Positions 54,604 to 64,000 of a DNA stretch of 64,000 bases are shown here, piece after piece. Location of the stretch: the NCBI GenBank assembly GCA_963576735.1, contig OY755188.1:2976001-3040000 (forward strand), in the 5' to 3' direction. Position 1 is the stretch's first letter. Every line of letters begins with the position of its first letter. A model generated the notes under the pieces. It saw only the letters and a list, made by a program, of their open reading frames with translations, was not told the origin of the DNA and made no database searches. The translations under genes were made by a program, and so were the position numbers. The DNA is from Bedellia somnulentella. Lineage: Eukaryota > Arthropoda > Insecta > Lepidoptera > Bedelliidae.

Positions 54604-54677
54604 AAACTAAAACAGTTCACAGGACATTTACGTGTAACATGAGATGTGATGAATAACGTGCGAAACCAGGTGGGAAC
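54604..54677 (+). repeat. right copy of the ~75-bp direct duplication
   Basis: AAAACTAAAACAGTTCACAG through CAGGTGGGAACA; see 54281. Confidence 0.75.
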
Positions 54678-55029
54678 ACTAGTAATAGTTAGGTTAACAC
54701 AAAGATCTAACGTATTTAATGCTTTGGTAGACATTTGTACTGATGTTATCTCAATTGGCATAACGTCTAGTAACTGGTTTTAACTAGTTTATTTAAACGC
54801 TAGTTATTACGGTACGCTGTTTGGATTCGCCGAGTCATTATATCCACTCCTTCATCAGATAAGCTTGAAGAGTAATGATGCTATCAGATGATTCGAATGC
54901 TTCACGAATTATTTGTTAACTTTTGTGACGGTACTGTGACTTTCTATCGAACAATGGAAATAGTATGTTTGAAGTAACGTTAAATATACGTACTTTCTAT
55001 TTAAAAAAAAACGAAAAAATTATAATTGT

Positions 55030-55197
55030 CGAGTGTCGGCTTAGTATGACACACTCCCATCCCTTTGTGTGATTTTATAGACTAAGGACTTTTGAATTAT
55101 TTTTGGGCAATGCAATTGGAGAACAATCACCAATGATTCTTTTTACAATGTGACTGAGGAATTCTTGATTACAAAGTTTGGGTACTCCTGTTTAGAT
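55030..55197 (+). mobile_element. degenerate SINE-A
   Basis: GAGTGTCGGCTTAGTATGAC, TTTTTGGGCAATGCAATTGG and GGAATTCTTGATTACAAAG in order. Confidence 0.75.
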
Positions 55198-55640
55198 ATA
55201 GTACTTACCCATTCCTTCTTGTGGGTATCCTACTAGGTGACTAGGGACGTAGGTATATTGGGGCTTTTTTAGTGATGGTTGGTGGACGTGGCTGGAGACC
55301 CATCACGAATTATCCTCAACTTTCAAAAGTGGCTGAAGAATTTTTAGTTCTAAAGCTCTGACTACCCTATTTTGGGATTTATACATACTTACATACATAT
55401 ACGCACGGCTATAAATCCCTAGATGGGGTAGCCAGAGCTAAGGAATTAGAAATTCCTCAGCCACTTTTGGAAAGTAAGTGGGGAAAAGATGGTAAAATAA
55501 AGGTTTTTGGTGATGGGTCTCCAACCGCATCGCCCAAAAATACCTTAAAAGCCCCAATACCGTTAGTCGCCTCTTACGTTCACCCACCGGAAGAATTGGA
55601 GTAGTGCTATTCTAAGTAGGATTTATAGCCGTGAGTATAT
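55198..55640 (+). mobile_element. SINE-A interrupted by an opposite-strand SINE-A
   Basis: Body 55198-55383, then after the insert the 3' end GGATTTATAGCCGTGAGTAT at 55619-55640. It lacks part of the 5' end. Confidence 0.88.
55384..55618 (-). mobile_element. SINE-A (subfamily 1) nested in SINE-A
   Basis: Flanked by GGATTTATA (55375-55383 and 55619-55627). It runs from the CATACTTACATACATATACG tail to GCTATTCTAAGTA and lacks the last ~15 bp of the SINE 5' end. Confidence 0.92.
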
Positions 55641-56036
55641 ACATGTTGTGTTGTGTCTATGAACGAAAATGTTGAATTACCAAGCAAGTTGTTTCGAGGG
55701 CAGTCCGACTATTGACTCTGTCCTATGTACATACAAAGATAGTTAGTCGAGCGGTCTGTCGGTCCCTATTGACTTTGGCTATTTTGATGACTTGCTTATT
55801 CGACGAATACCTTGTTGGGTAAACAGTCTGTGCTAGCAATAATGTCGAGGATTTTAGGAAACGATGTATTGGTTTTGTTATTATTTCTAATTGTTGTGTT
55901 GTGTGTCAGTAGAGCTACCCCGCTTTCGTAGCTAGGCTAAGGTAACGGATAAGGTGTCCTGTTAAGTTTTTTTTATTAAACGATCACGCCTGAACGTTCT
56001 AGAATCGGTGGCAGAGCTTTCACATACCTAGGTACG
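55641..56036. other. intron sequence, nothing recognised
   Basis: No repeat or coding signal. Confidence 0.4.
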
Positions 56037-56190
56037 ACACAGTCATTTTGGTTTCCTCACGAAGTTTTCCCTCGCTTTTAACAATCTTGATCAATTTTCC
56101 ACACATATGATGTAAGAAAAGAAACAGTGCTATAGGCCCCACCCAGGATTTTGACTCGAATCTCTAGAATTAGAACTTGTATTCAGCACC
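56037..56190 (-). mobile_element. degenerate SINE-B, 5' half
   Basis: TTTCCTCACGAAGTTTTCCC, CACACATATGATGTAAGAAA and GCCCCACCCAGGATTTTGAC are the SINE-B head reversed. Confidence 0.75.
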
Positions 56191-56339
56191 GTCTTACAAC
56201 AGGAGGGTAGTTGAAAAGAAAATAAAATAAAGGATTGTTGTTCATCGGATATCAACTGCATCACCGACAACCGTAGACAGGAGTGTGTAGAGCTATTATA
56301 ATTTACCACTTCTAATTAAAAGTCACGAAAGCCGCCCAA

Positions 56340-56415
56340 AAGAGCATGTATTCATGCATAGATTGATGAATGTTAATAATGGCGATTAATAGTCTCTCTG
56401 CCTACCCCAATGGTC
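56340..56415 (+). mobile_element. RTE LINE 3' fragment
   Basis: AGAGCATGTATTCATGCATA and CTCTGCCTACCCCAATGG with an internal deletion. Confidence 0.7.
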
Positions 56416-57574
56416 AGGCGATTCTTATAAACAGAGAATAAGCTATTCTTATACTCGCCTTTACGATGTAAAAATTAAATCAAACAATTTCTAATTACAT
56501 AAGTATCGTTAATGTGTTGTGACTGAATTGAACTTATAAATAATATCAATCAAAATAGTCTGACATCAAATGAAAACACTGCATGTGTTCTCATGATTGC
56601 GTTATGATTACTGTGGAATTATTTTCGTTTCGACTCCCGCTATGACAAATGATAGGCGACAACGTGGAACAATCATCGAGAGGAATCGGTATGGTACAGA
56701 CTTGTCTTGTAATGAATCGAGGTAGGAATCACACCATATTCACTAACGTGTAAGTACATAAACGAAATAGGTTAAAATATAGTACAACGGAGTATCAATT
56801 ATATTGACTTTAGTCAGCCTTTTCAGCAAAGAAAAAGTATCTTTGTTCAAATCAAGAATTTATTTACTTACGGTTACGGAATCAAGATAGTGAGCAAAAA
56901 TAATTGATACATAAATAGTAAGATATTTACATGAACATTTCCACCTGATATCACTAAAGGAGTAGCTTAAAAATACATTTTTTAACATCACGTGACATTG
57001 TGTAAACTGGTGCGTGGTGGTTTAAAAAATATATTTTGGGTTATCAGATTGATTGATATTTCATAGTTATCTTTATTTAAATAAACTAACAAGTCTATTA
57101 CTCTAGCTAGAGTGTACTTAAAGTATACTTAAACTTTTCTAATCTGTCTGTTCCCTCAATGCTTTTATTGTCTTTAAGACGTGGTGCATCATAACTTATA
57201 GAACTTAGTGACAATTATAATAAAATAGATAATTTAAATTAAACAATATTTTTTTGTGTTCGAGATTATAAAATTTGTTTTGTGTGCGGCTAACAATTTA
57301 TAACTGCAGTGTTAACATATAGTCAGGCCTATTCCTGTCCATGTTTCTTCTTTTCATAGCACTCATAGTAAGTAATAGGCATGATGACAACAAGTAAATT
57401 TCATTGAAATAATTTGTGTGTATATTATTTCAAAATTCCTAATTCTAAAACTCTGATTCTTTTCATAATTAAAAGCAAGATGAATATTATAATCGATAAA
57501 ATAAAATCGCTAAATACGGCAATCCGCCATGAGATGTTGAACGCCAATCAGAGCGCATGACGTCACGTTTGAGC
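56416..57574. other. intron sequence, nothing recognised
   Basis: No repeat or coding signal. Confidence 0.4.
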
Positions 57575-57955
57575 CAGTGTGACCATTTGTGGCAGATTTC
57601 CGCCATTTTGGCAGATTTGGACCCAAAATTTAAGCTGTGGTTTATTATGCTAACGATTTCAAAATGTGGCAGATTTTGGGAGATATCAAGGGTTTTAATA
57701 AAATCATGCTAATTTTAAATAAAATTGCATGAAAATGAACAATAAATAATTTAAGTAAGGTAATTAGAAAATATTTACTAGAAAATTTATTCCAAATCTG
57801 GCAACCTTTGTTCCTACGTCTTTGTTGATACCCAGATTACACGGGGATTTCCCGCTTGATCTGCTGATACATAGATATTGTCATTTTATTATGGGCTTAA
57901 ATTTTGGGTCCAAATCTGCCAAAATGGCAGAAATCTGCCACAAATGGTCACACTG
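57575..57955. mobile_element. MITE with 61-bp terminal inverted repeats
   Basis: 57575-57635 and 57895-57955 are inverted repeats starting CAGTGTGACCATTTGTGGCA with one mismatch. The interior is AT-rich with no transposase. The CAGTG terminus recalls hAT-type elements, but I see no 8-bp target duplication, so the superfamily is open. Confidence 0.9.
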
Positions 57956-58365
57956 TTCCTTGTAATCTTTAATGACGTAAGCAAGCGACGCCATGACACT
58001 TTGACGCGTTTTGGTGCAAATTTTAAATTGATGAATCAAAAACTATTTTTTAAGTACTCAACCTAAATTTTTCGCAGAAATATTATGTTTATTATAATTA
58101 ATATATATTTCCAAATATTATAGAATAGTTTCTCAAAATTTGTCATCATGCCTATTGTCTAAGCAATTCTTGTCATCGTGTTATTTTGTTACTGTTTTAA
58201 ATAATTATCGATTCTAATTAGTTTCAAAACGTATGTGGGGCTAGATTAACTATATTCTTAGACTGTTGGCCTAGTTCATGTTCCTGAGGACATTAATTCA
58301 CCACCACCGTAGTCTGGTAATTATTAAAATAGATTTGGTCAATCTAAGTTACAGTATAGTTAAGT
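57956..58365. other. intron sequence, nothing recognised
   Basis: No repeat or coding signal. Confidence 0.4.
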
Positions 58366-58607
58366 ACATACATATACTCACGGCTATATTTCCCTAGAAT
58401 AGGTAACCAGAGCTAAGGAATTATAAATTCCTCAGCCACTTTTGGAAGTTGAGTGGGGAAAAGATGGTAAGAATAAAGGTTTTTGGTGATGGGTCTCCAA
58501 CCGCATCGCCCAAAAATCCAATAAAAGGCCCCAATACCCTTAGTCGCCTCTTACGACACCCGTGGGTAGAAAGGGGTAGCGACATTCTAAGCCGGCACTA
58601 CACGGCA
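58366..58607 (-). mobile_element. SINE-A, full length (subfamily 2)
   Basis: Flanked by ATAGTTAAGT (58356-58365 and 58608-58617). Contains GACACCCGTGGGTAGAAAGG. Confidence 0.94.
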
Positions 58608-58705
58608 ATAGTTAAGTCTTATGATGATTTAATCATTTAATTAATTGTGTACACGCCTAGTTAGAAATATTACAAGTTTACTGAAAGATACTATATTCGC
58701 AATAA

Positions 58706-58792
58706 AAAAGTAGTAGTAAGAGAGGTTTGCCAGGATTGTACTCAGTGGCGTAAACTTAACTCTGCCTATCCAAATGAGAACTAATAGCATGG
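58706..58792 (+). mobile_element. RTE LINE 3' fragment, decayed
   Basis: AAGAGAGGTTTGCCAGGATT and CTCTGCCTATCCAAATGAGA in order; the tail is lost. Confidence 0.75.
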
Positions 58793-59118
58793 CTAAACAA
58801 ATGTATGTTTGTGAGTTAGTAAGCTAAGTTAGTTTTCTACCTAAATTAAATTGACCACTCAAGACATCGAAAGAATCAGTCAGTAGCATAATAATTGTAA
58901 ATCAAGAAGCGTCCCCTTGGGGTTAAATAGTTTGTCTTACAATCATTGTAGGTACTCCATTATGCTGGTCCGAAAGATATGGACGGGTTATCGGCGAGAC
59001 AGCGTCCGCACCGACCCCTGATAATAAGAGTTTTAGGGTCAAACTCCATTTGCTATGTTATATTCGTTTGGGTATTTAATTTGCACGGATTTTTATTATG
59101 TTATTTTTATTATTTTTA

Positions 59119-59253
59119 GAATAAAAGAGCATGTATGAAAAGATTGATGAATGTAAACGAAGCTAGAGAGGTTTGTCAGCATCGTACGAAGGGACGATCA
59201 ATAGTCTCTGCCTACCCCAATGAGAACTAATGACGTGAGTATATGTATGTATG
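59119..59253 (+). mobile_element. RTE LINE, 5'-truncated
   Basis: GAATAAAAGAGCATGTATGA through the TATGTATGTATG tail; flanking TTTTATTAT repeats suggest a target duplication. Confidence 0.87.
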
Positions 59254-59496
59254 TTTTATTATGTATCTATACTAGTTACTCCGAGGCATGTTGGCTTTTG
59301 GCTTTTATATAGGTTCAGCACGACATTAAAAGGAACCTAAGGCTAATATTATTCGAGAATTTTTTTCCATTCTAAAGCTTGTTATATTTTATTTATTGAC
59401 CGGGTTTAGGCATTAAAATAGTAGTATTTGTTTTTTACAGACGCCTGCGGTTTCAAAAGAAAATGAAAATATTCCCATAAGTTTAAAACACTGTGT

Positions 59497-59662
59497 CTTT
59501 GTCATGTGACAGTGTACTTGTACAAAACGGTGATAGGCCTGCCCCCTATCACGTGAGTATACTGTCCAAGCAAAACGTGGGTACTCTGAACACTAGGTGA
59601 CAATGTCTCGTGGTGTTCAAAAGTACCTCTACCAACCCTTCGGGGATAAACGGCGTAATCTT
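59497..59662 (+). mobile_element. SINE-B, 5'-truncated
   Basis: TCATGTGACAGTGTACTTGT through CCCTTCGGGGATAAACGGCG; the tail is missing. Confidence 0.85.
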
Positions 59663-60502
59663 TTGAGTTAGTTCCTTATAATAATCCTGTTTTTTACTAG
59701 ACGCGTGATACTAAAAAGTGTGTGTTGCGTGTCAGTAATCGCCATTCTGCAGTTGTTTATTGGTCCCTGGCGATGCCGCGCTCAATTCCATTACAAAATG
59801 GCTCAATCTAATTGGGCGTTAATTATTTTTATGGGGGCTCTATGTCATCTAATTGGATACATGTGTTCTAACTGTTCTTTTATTGGTCCTTTTTTTGTTA
59901 AAGAATTGTAATCTAGTTTGAAAGTGCAAGGGTTATTTATGTGCTGATTTGTTGCCCGCTCGTGTTGTTATAATATTTGTTGATTATCTACAAAAAAAGT
60001 TTAAGAAGTGTACTTTTATTTTTGTTGAATTATAATAATTGAGTTTATGTAAGCATCATTTAAGTTTATAATTCAACCGCAAGATTCGACGCATACTTAG
60101 AATTTATATAAGCTGTGAGAAAATCTATCTATCTTATTTTCACGTAGCATGTTACTTGCAATGTCAGTTAGCTTTTGCAACATTGTCTATTAAATTCGCT
60201 GTGCAATTTTAAACCGACTGAATTGTAAATCAACAAAAACGAATGAGCTATGTAGTCCAATATTTTCGTTCTCGTCTGAACAATGATGTAATCTCGAATA
60301 TATTTTTGATTTGTTCGATGACTCAGCCATGTGTGACTGGCGTGTATGGGAGTTGTTAAATATTTATAACTTTCCAACTATTCGTTTTTTAATGTCTTTT
60401 TATTATCACTACGTTGGCAATTTACGAAATCATAAAAAGAAGGCATAGTTTCAATCAAAATAAACTGCTTCTTTTTAAAGCCATTGAATGCGGTTAATTT
60501 TA
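59663..60502. other. intron sequence, nothing recognised
   Basis: A 68-codon hydrophobic frame at 59705-59911 has no recognised homology and no splice support. Confidence 0.4.
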
Positions 60503-60750
60503 CATACATACATACATATACTCACGGCTATAATTCCCTAGAAGGGGTAGCCAGAGCTAAGGAATAATAAATTCCTCAGCCACTTTTGGAAGTTGAGTGG
60601 GGAAAAGATAATAAAATAAAGGTTTTTTGTGATGGGTCTCCAACCGCATCGCCTGTAAATCCAATTAAAGGCCCCAATACCCTTTGTCGCCTTTTACGAC
60701 ACCCGTGGGTAGAAAGGAGTAGCGACATTCTAAGCCGGCACTACACGGCT
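60503..60750 (-). mobile_element. SINE-A, full length (subfamily 2)
   Basis: ACATACATACATACATATAC through GCCGGCACTACACGGCT, with TAATTT on both sides. Confidence 0.93.
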
Positions 60751-60949
60751 AATTTAAGAAGATGGTTAACGTTAAAGGAAAGGAAATGGGGACTCGTATT
60801 TTTTGGAAACCTATTGAGAAGTTTTTTACTTATATGCCAGCGCATCAATATAAAACTGCAATAGGATAATAACGCAGACACAATCTCCAGTTAAAATACG
60901 AACTCGTGACAAAAGGTCACGTTTCCTTCAGAAATAAAAGTATCCCAGC

Positions 60950-61132
60950 CAATAGCCATAAATCCTAAAATTTGGTTACAAGAGCATCAGAATCAGAAAT
61001 TCTTCAGCAACTTCTAGAAGTTAAGTGAAAACCTGAATGTAATCTTCCAAAATCACATAAAAGTCCCCTATCCCCTAAGCGGCCCTATACCATACCTATA
61101 AGAAAAAATGGGTTAGCGCCACTACCCAGCTA
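60950..61132 (-). mobile_element. degenerate SINE-A
   Basis: CCAATAGCCATAAATCCTAA, AGAAATTCTTCAGCAACTTC and CCCTAAGCGGCCCTATACC in SINE-A order. Confidence 0.7.
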
Positions 61133-61463
61133 ACAAACAAACTCAAACAACAAAGCTCATTCTCTCCCAATAACCGAATAGTAATTGATCACAAGCCTAG
61201 TGTGTGTCTGTTCGTACGACACAAGTGTTAGTCCACACAGGTGCTGAACCAGTCCCGCCGCATTTTTCCAAGAGCGTCTGCACGCGCCCACTGAAATAAA
61301 GGACCGCATTTTCTATGGCCGACTTTTTTTTTGTTCTCACTCGGTCAGATGCCCAGATGCGTCTATAAAGTTATCAGCTTGCGCATTAAATTACATACAA
61401 GAGTGTCTAGTTGATGGATTTTATTTGTTCTAAACTATAAGTGGCCTATTTATTTATCTTAAA

Positions 61464-61560
61464 TACATACAAATACTCAAACCATTAGGTCTTATTGGGA
61501 TAGACACAGACCATACAGCGTCACTTTGTACGATCTGGCCAAACTTTGGAGCCTCATTTG
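61464..61560 (-). mobile_element. degenerate RTE LINE 3' end
   Basis: ACATACAAATACTCAAACCA and GTCACTTTGTACGATCTGGC. Confidence 0.65.
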
Positions 61561-62867
61561 TATTTTAAATATTGTTTTTAAATGAAAAATTATATGCCCC
61601 GAAAAATAATTGTCCAATAAAAGCCTCGAGAAATAAGAGCCTGTGGTGTATTTGATGTGTACGTGAATTGAATGCCAAAGCTACTTTACTGTAGTTATTT
61701 ATTGGCTTGAGTCGTTGTTAAGCCGTTTAGTGTATGTAGGTGATTGAAACATTCGAGGTTTTAGTGATGTGTGTGTTGAACCCATTATTTCCAACAATGG
61801 TTTATTTCACCAGGATTTCCTCCTTACTTCCGAATCTAATAGAAGATTTACCATTTCAAGGTTACGGCTACCAACAATAATATCACTAAAATGTGTCAGA
61901 TTATCCCGACTAAAAGAATACCGATACAAACATATGAAGTATGTAATTTCCTTGATATCTCATTCCACCGTATTGCATAAAATGTCCTGTCACATTCTCG
62001 GAGGAAACTGTTCCATTCGAATGCGAATTTAACGGAAATAGACTCATTTAGTTACGCGTGCGCGGCGTACCCTGTGATGGGCGCTCCGGATTATTCTCTA
62101 TATTCTGTGGAATTGAAATGCAGCAATTTAAATATGGAACTACCTTTCCTTACGTTCGATAGAAAAACCGCTGGACTGTGATGTGAATATAATGTGTCGG
62201 AAATGTAATGGGTTTCCTCAGTTAGACAAGTTTGTTTTTTAAGATGTGGGTGGTTTTGCTTTAGATTTGCTGTTACTGTTTCTGCATGTTGTAGTTATCA
62301 ATTGTTCACTACCCTAACTATTTCCTTCTCTTATTAATTATACTGCTCTAGTGAAAGACATCACACTGTTTAAAATATACCTATATGGTCTCTGAATCCT
62401 CATACTTCCTTTTCTTTGTTTAAATTCATATTAGCATATTCTCGTCTAGTTATATGATGTACTTTAGATCGCATGTCTGTACGATCCAGGTAAACTTCTT
62501 CCTTCAAATTAATTTGCTCTTTCCTTTCTGGTCGTGAAAAATATATAAGATTTGATTAATAAATTTCCATAGTTCATAGTTTTCGCTAGCAAACCGTGGC
62601 CGTTGATTGTAATTGTAATGGTGTATCCATTAAGTTTTGTTTTCAAATTTATTGCATCTGCAATAATGGCCGGGTGGCAGCTCATTTACATTTCAAATGA
62701 TAATGACAGCGATGCAGTTGGCCCAGTTATTTTATTACCGCAATGGGAATTATAGCTTTTATGATACGTTTTATTGTTTCGGATGGTCTATTTTGTTTGT
62801 GATATCATGGTTACATTACATATACATTGTAGTAAAGTTTGCAAAATAGTTAGTAATATATCGATTT
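61561..62867. other. intron sequence with an RTE scrap
   Basis: TCTGTACGATCCAGGTAAAC near 62476 is a minus-strand RTE remnant. An 87-codon frame at 61769-62032 has no recognised homology. Confidence 0.4.
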
Positions 62868-63112
62868 ACACACATATACTCACGGCCATAAATGCAGTAA
62901 AGGGGTAGCCAGAGCTTTAGAGCTATAATTTCCTAAGCCAAATTTGGAACTTCATAGGGGGCAATATGGTAGAAATAAAGAATCGTTGGTGATGGGTCTC
63001 CAACCTCATCGCCCAAAAACCACTTCAAAAAGCCCCACACGCTTAGTCGCCTCTTATGGCACACGTGGGTAAAAAGAGGTAGTGACATTCTAAGCCGACA
63101 CTTCACAGCATA
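62868..63112 (-). mobile_element. SINE-A, diverged, near full length
   Basis: ACACACATATACTCACGGCC, GATGGGTCTCCAACCTCATC and TAAGCCGACACTTCACAGCA in order. Confidence 0.9.
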
Positions 63113-64000
63113 GGTCCATTTAAACATCAATAAAACTGATAAATAAGGCATATGACTTGTAAAAGAATTTATATTATTTGTTAATTCACAAAGCTGATTA
63201 GTAATCTTGTAACTATTTCAATTCATAAGATGCCTTATCAGTGACGCATCGTATTTTACAGGCAATTTTTATGATGTCATCGATCAATCATACGCATTTT
63301 TTTATAATGCCTTTACATATGAGCATGTATGATATAAAAAATGGTTTTTGTATACGTATTGATTTAAAAAAAAATTACATACATACATATACTCGCGGCT
63401 ATAAATCTCTTTAAGTATTTTTTAAAAAATATAGCAATAAAATAAATAAAATTAAAGTGAAAGAGTCCCTCGTTTCTTGGGTAAGATCTCTACAAGTATT
63501 GCGATAGCCACCACAGCCACTGGCTACCCAGAACCTTCACCATGTTTAATTTATTTCTATAGAATACGAATTATGCTTATTTTACTGAATTGGCTTCATG
63601 AAAATGGCGGATGTTTAATATAATGATGATGAAGGTGTCAATAAAAAAAAGTTTTTGTAGTCTTCTGGTTATTTGGGCTTAGGAGAAATGCATTAACTAA
63701 TTCTAAACCTACACATTAGTACTTATCTTACATGAGTAATGAAAGACCAACAGATAGTATTATCAGCTATCTCCTAATCATAATAATTCTTTTCACTCTG
63801 CATAAAAGGAACAGAGAAATGACTAACGATTGTATTTGAAAATCTTTGAATACACAATCATTAATGAATGATGTAAGATAAGAACTGCCATTAATTGGAC
63901 GTTCTTTCAAATATTATCAAAAGGTTAGTAACAATCAGCCCTGGAGCTGTGAGCGAGTTTCGTGAGTCGTGACAAATTGCTTCCAATGGCTTTGTTCGAC
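63113..64000. other. window end, presumed intron
   Basis: A SINE-A tail scrap lies at 63379-63412 (ACATACATACATATACTCGC). Nothing else recognised to the end. Confidence 0.4.

Noticed and set aside
1..64000. CRISPR arrays, operons or prokaryotic systems
   Set aside because: Introns, polyadenylation signals, SINEs and LINEs show this is animal nuclear DNA; the many regularly recurring sequences are interspersed retroelements, not spacer arrays.

Overview
The window is nuclear DNA from an insect, almost certainly a moth or butterfly. It is AT-rich intron and intergenic sequence packed with SINEs, RTE and CR1/Jockey-type LINE fragments, Helitrons with TC...CTAG termini and foldback elements. The host genes are clearly arthropod. 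The species cannot be named from the sequence alone.

Three host genes are supported. (1) Minus strand, about 26.5 kb leftwards past the window edge: the 5' half of class II fumarate hydratase (FH), five coding exon positions with matching splice phases. It has two alternative first exons. The distal one (26392-26505) encodes a mitochondrial presequence and the proximal one (18262-18309) a short acidic, cytosolic-type N terminus. The 3' exons carrying the catalytic signature are not in the window. Decayed or near-identical copies of pieces of exon 2 and exon 5 lie beside the real exons. (2) Plus strand, 31270-31398 and 38731-38930: the first two coding exons of an LPGAT1-like acyltransferase, which join in frame; later exons were not found before the right edge. 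(3) Plus strand, 32371-38043: an intact, uninterrupted 1890-residue plexin A, lying wholly inside the LPGAT1 first coding intron. A possible fourth gene is a pair of 3'-terminal exons (15310-15396, 15530-15629) on the plus strand inside an FH intron.

Layout: 0-4.9 kb, LINE and SINE debris in an FH intron; 4.9-26.5 kb, FH exons spaced by TE-rich introns that hold two Helitrons (8.7-10.1 and 18.7-20.5 kb); 26.5-30.4 kb, the intergenic gap with a 5'-truncated RTE LINE; 30.4-43.5 kb, plexin/LPGAT1, free of the repeats that are common elsewhere; 43.5-64 kb, presumed LPGAT1 intron 2, again TE-rich.

Two SINE families dominate. SINE-A (about 250 bp, 3' tail of TATG repeats) shares its 3' terminus with the RTE LINE seen at 27.1-29.0 kb, so that LINE probably mobilises it. 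SINE-B (about 370 bp, tRNA-like head, TTATG tail) has several copies with 12-13 bp target duplications. Throughout, SINE strand is given with the TATG/TTATG tail as the 3' end. Family labels SINE-A, SINE-B and SINE-C are mine.
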